The notes under the pieces were generated by a model. The model made no database searches and had not been told where the DNA came from. It was given only the letters and a program-made list of their open reading frames with translations. A stretch of DNA of 12,782 bases from an uncultured Collinsella sp. (GTDB lineage Bacteria > Actinomycetota > Coriobacteriia > Coriobacteriales > Coriobacteriaceae). Both the position numbers and the translations under genes were made by a program. The stretch covers positions 1 through 12,782 of the forward strand of contig UQDE01000043.1 in assembly GCA_900539735.1 (NCBI GenBank). Direction: 5' to 3'. Shown here one piece after another: positions 10,761 to 12,782 of the stretch. Positions within the stretch are counted from its first letter, which is position 1. Every line of letters starts with the position of its first letter.

Positions 10761-12725
10761 ATGGCAGAGAACCAGAACGCCGCCGATCAGGCATCGACGC
10801 TCAACGACGAGCGCGCCACCCGCCTGGCCAAGCGCGCCTCCCTGTTCGAGGCGGGCCAGAATCCGTACCCCGAGCACTCCGAGATCGAGGACTACGTTGC
10901 CGACATCGAGGCTAAGTATGCCGAGCTTGCCGATGGCGAGGACACCGAGGACGTCGTAAAGATCGGCGGCCGCGTGGTTGCCAAGCGCGGTCAGGGCAAG
11001 ATCATGTTCATCGTCGTCCGCGACGCGACTGGCGAGATTCAGCTGTTCTGCCGTATTAACGACATGGACGAGGCAGCCTGGAGCACGCTTAAGGCCCTCG
11101 ACTTGGGCGATATCCTGGGCGTGACCGGCGTGGTCGTGCGCACCAAGCGCGGCCAGCTTTCCGTCGCTCCCAAGAGCGCGACCCTGCTCTCCAAGGCCGT
11201 TCGTCCGCTGCCCGAGAAGTTCCACGGCCTCTCCGACAAGGAGACCCGTTATCGTCAGCGTTACGTCGACCTCATTGCTAACGACGATGTTCGCGAGACC
11301 TTCCGCAAGCGCTCGCAGATCCTTTCCACTTTCCGTCGCTTTATGGAGTCCGACGGCTACATGGAGGTCGAGACCCCCATCCTGCAGACCATCCAGGGTG
11401 GCGCTACGGCTAAGCCGTTCATCACGCACTTCAACGCTCTCGATCAGGAGTGCTACCTGCGCATTGCTACCGAGCTACACCTCAAGCGCTGCATCGTCGG
11501 TGGCTTTGAGCGCGTGTTCGAAATCGGTCGTATCTTCCGCAACGAGGGCATGGACCTTACCCATAATCCCGAGTTCACCACGATGGAGGCCTACCGCGCC
11601 TTCTCCGATCTCGAGGGCATGAAGGCGCTCGCCCAGGGTGTCATCAAGGCCGCCAACAAGGCCATCGGCAACCCCGAGGTCATCGAGTATCAGGGCCAGA
11701 CCATCGACCTTTCTGGTGAGTGGGCCAGCCGTCCCATGACCGACATCGTCTCTGACGTGATTGGTAAGCAGGTCACCATCGACACGCCGGTTGAGGAGCT
11801 TGCTGCCGCCGCACGCGAGAAGGGCCTGGAGATCAAGCCCGAGTGGACCGCCGGCAAGATCATCGCCGAGATCTATGACGAGCTGGGCGAGGACACCATC
11901 GTCAACCCCACCTTCGTGTGCGATTACCCCATCGAGGTTAGCCCGCTTGCCAAGCGCTTTGAGGATGACCCGCGCCTGACCCATCGCTTTGAGTTGGTCA
12001 TCGCCGGCCACGAGTACGCGAACGCGTTCTCCGAGCTCAATGACCCGGTCGACCAGGCCGAGCGCTTCGCTGCCCAGATGGCCGAGAAGGCCGGCGGCGA
12101 CGACGAGGCCATGGAGTACGACGAGGATTACGTGCGCGCCCTCGAGTACGGTATGCCTCCCGCGGGCGGCATTGGCATCGGTATCGACCGCGTGGTCATG
12201 CTGCTCACCAACCAGGCTTCCATCCGCGACGTGCTGCTGTTCCCGCACATGAAGCCCGAGAAGGGTTTCCAGTCCGGTGCCGCTGCTGCCAAGGCTGCCG
12301 AGGCCGGCAACAACGCGAGCCCCTTCGTCAAGCCGCTCAAGCCCACGGTTGATTATTCCAAGATTGCTGTCGAGCCGCTGTTTGAGGAGTTCGTCGACTT
12401 TGATACCTTCTCCAAGAGCGACTTCCGCGCCGTGAAGGTCAAGGCATGCGAGGCCGTCAAGAAGTCCAAGAAGCTGCTGAACTTTACGCTCGACGACGGC
12501 ACCGGCACCGACCGCACCATCCTCTCCGGTATTCACGATTATTACGAGCCCGAGGACCTGGTCGGCAAGACCCTGCTCGCCATCACCAACCTGCCTCCGC
12601 GCAAGATGATGGGCATCCCCAGCTGCGGCATGCTCATCAGCGCCATCCACGAGGAGGAGGGCGAGGAGCGCCTCAACCTGATCCAGCTCGACGCCTCCAT
12701 CCCCGCCGGCGCAAAGATGTACTAG
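10761..12725 (+). CDS. lysS: Lysyl-tRNA synthetase (class II) fused to a C-terminal tRNA-binding domain
   Basis: LysRS charges tRNA-Lys with lysine using ATP. The protein has 654 residues against about 490-510 for ordinary bacterial LysS. Residues about 65-145 form the anticodon-binding OB fold. The catalytic domain (about 155-500) shows motif 2 around RNEGMDLTHNPEFTTMEAY (260-278) and motif 3, GGIGIGIDRVVMLL (469-482). An Ala-rich linker (about 505-525) leads to an extra domain (about 545-654) of the EMAPII/Trbp111/MetRS-C type: DFRAVKVKACEAVKKSKKLL (554-573), the SGIHDYYEPEDLVGK block, NLPPRKMMG (610-618) and SCGML (621-625). This domain binds tRNA non-specifically. The frame is continuous, so this is a true fusion. 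ATG 10761 has GAGGAG at 10748-10753. Expression may be attenuated by the upstream terminator. The synthetase assignment is firm, and better tRNA capture is inferred. Confidence 0.95.
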   Translation: MAENQNAADQASTLNDERATRLAKRASLFEAGQNPYPEHSEIEDYVADIEAKYAELADGEDTEDVVKIGGRVVAKRGQGKIMFIVVRDATGEIQLFCRINDMDEAAWSTLKALDLGDILGVTGVVVRTKRGQLSVAPKSATLLSKAVRPLPEKFHGLSDKETRYRQRYVDLIANDDVRETFRKRSQILSTFRRFMESDGYMEVETPILQTIQGGATAKPFITHFNALDQECYLRIATELHLKRCIVGGFERVFEIGRIFRNEGMDLTHNPEFTTMEAYRAFSDLEGMKALAQGVIKAANKAIGNPEVIEYQGQTIDLSGEWASRPMTDIVSDVIGKQVTIDTPVEELAAAAREKGLEIKPEWTAGKIIAEIYDELGEDTIVNPTFVCDYPIEVSPLAKRFEDDPRLTHRFELVIAGHEYANAFSELNDPVDQAERFAAQMAEKAGGDDEAMEYDEDYVRALEYGMPPAGGIGIGIDRVVMLLTNQASIRDVLLFPHMKPEKGFQSGAAAAKAAEAGNNASPFVKPLKPTVDYSKIAVEPLFEEFVDFDTFSKSDFRAVKVKACEAVKKSKKLLNFTLDDGTGTDRTILSGIHDYYEPEDLVGKTLLAITNLPPRKMMGIPSCGMLISAIHEEEGEERLNLIQLDASIPAGAKMY

Positions 12726-12728
12726 GGA

Positions 12729-12756
12729 GTTACGCGGGTTTACCAACCCGCGTAAC
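12729..12756 (+). other. Perfect 12-bp hairpin after lysS without a T-tract
   Basis: GTTACGCGGGTT (12729-12740) and AACCCGCGTAAC (12745-12756) are perfect inverted repeats around TACC, starting 3 bp after the lysS stop. CAGTTGACGC follows, with no T-run, so it is not a standard intrinsic terminator on either strand as far as visible. It may stabilise the mRNA end, terminate by another means, or be a protein-binding site. The window ends 26 bp later. Confidence 0.6.
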
Positions 12757-12782
12757 CAGTTGACGCTGCAAGCCCGCCAGAG

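Noticed and set aside
1..12782. Inverted 9-mer CTTGCAGCG (3-11) and CGCTGCAAG (12764-12772) near both window ends
   Set aside because: It is only 9 bp, 12.7 kb apart, with mismatches beyond, and the window borders are arbitrary. Chance is the simplest explanation.
1..12782. CRISPR array, insertion sequence, toxin-antitoxin or phage genes
   Set aside because: No regularly spaced repeats, transposase, integrase or phage-like proteins were found on either strand. The content is ordinary housekeeping genes.

Overview
The window looks like chromosomal core DNA from a high-GC Gram-positive bacterium. The most likely source is a gut Coriobacteriia lineage such as Collinsella. This is inferred from the strong GTC/GAC/GAG/CTC codon bias, the GGAGG-type ribosome binding sites, the sigma70-like promoters and the mix of genes (a Veg homologue, a non-DNPR MurE, TatA and GreA in one segment). 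It was not confirmed by any database search. All protein genes lie on the + strand.

Layout. Positions 1-690 hold no convincing protein gene. They contain an AT-rich stretch, a pair of roughly 87-bp direct repeats built from tRNA-like and terminator-like pieces, and an intact tRNA-Val(TAC) on the minus strand with its own terminator and extended -10 promoter. asnB (737-2617) stands alone and ends in a strong terminator. Next comes a one-way group: murE, a HAD-IIB phosphatase, murI, rph, rdgB and dtd (2729-8263). A structured noncoding element of about 100 bp sits between rph and rdgB. A strong extended -10 promoter then drives veg and the tightly coupled ispE (8394-9589). tRNA-Pro(CGG) with a strong terminator follows. 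Then come tatA, whose promoter spacer is a perfect inverted repeat, greA, and lysS behind a terminator that competes with an alternative pairing.

How the genes relate. murI makes D-glutamate and murE adds the third residue of the peptidoglycan stem peptide. rph, dtd, lysS and the two tRNAs belong to tRNA maturation, proofreading and charging. rdgB removes non-canonical purine nucleotides. ispE makes isoprenoid precursors, which also feed the undecaprenyl carrier used in wall synthesis. tatA contributes to folded-protein export, and greA rescues stalled RNA polymerase. The murI-rph-rdgB and veg-ispE neighbourhoods resemble gene orders known in Bacillus.

No wholly new system is visible. The points most worth a second look are the LysRS fused to a C-terminal EMAP/Trbp111-type tRNA-binding domain, the terminator/anti-pairing in front of lysS, the nested inverted-repeat element at 7037-7137, the palindrome in the tatA promoter, and the partly duplicated tRNA-Val end.
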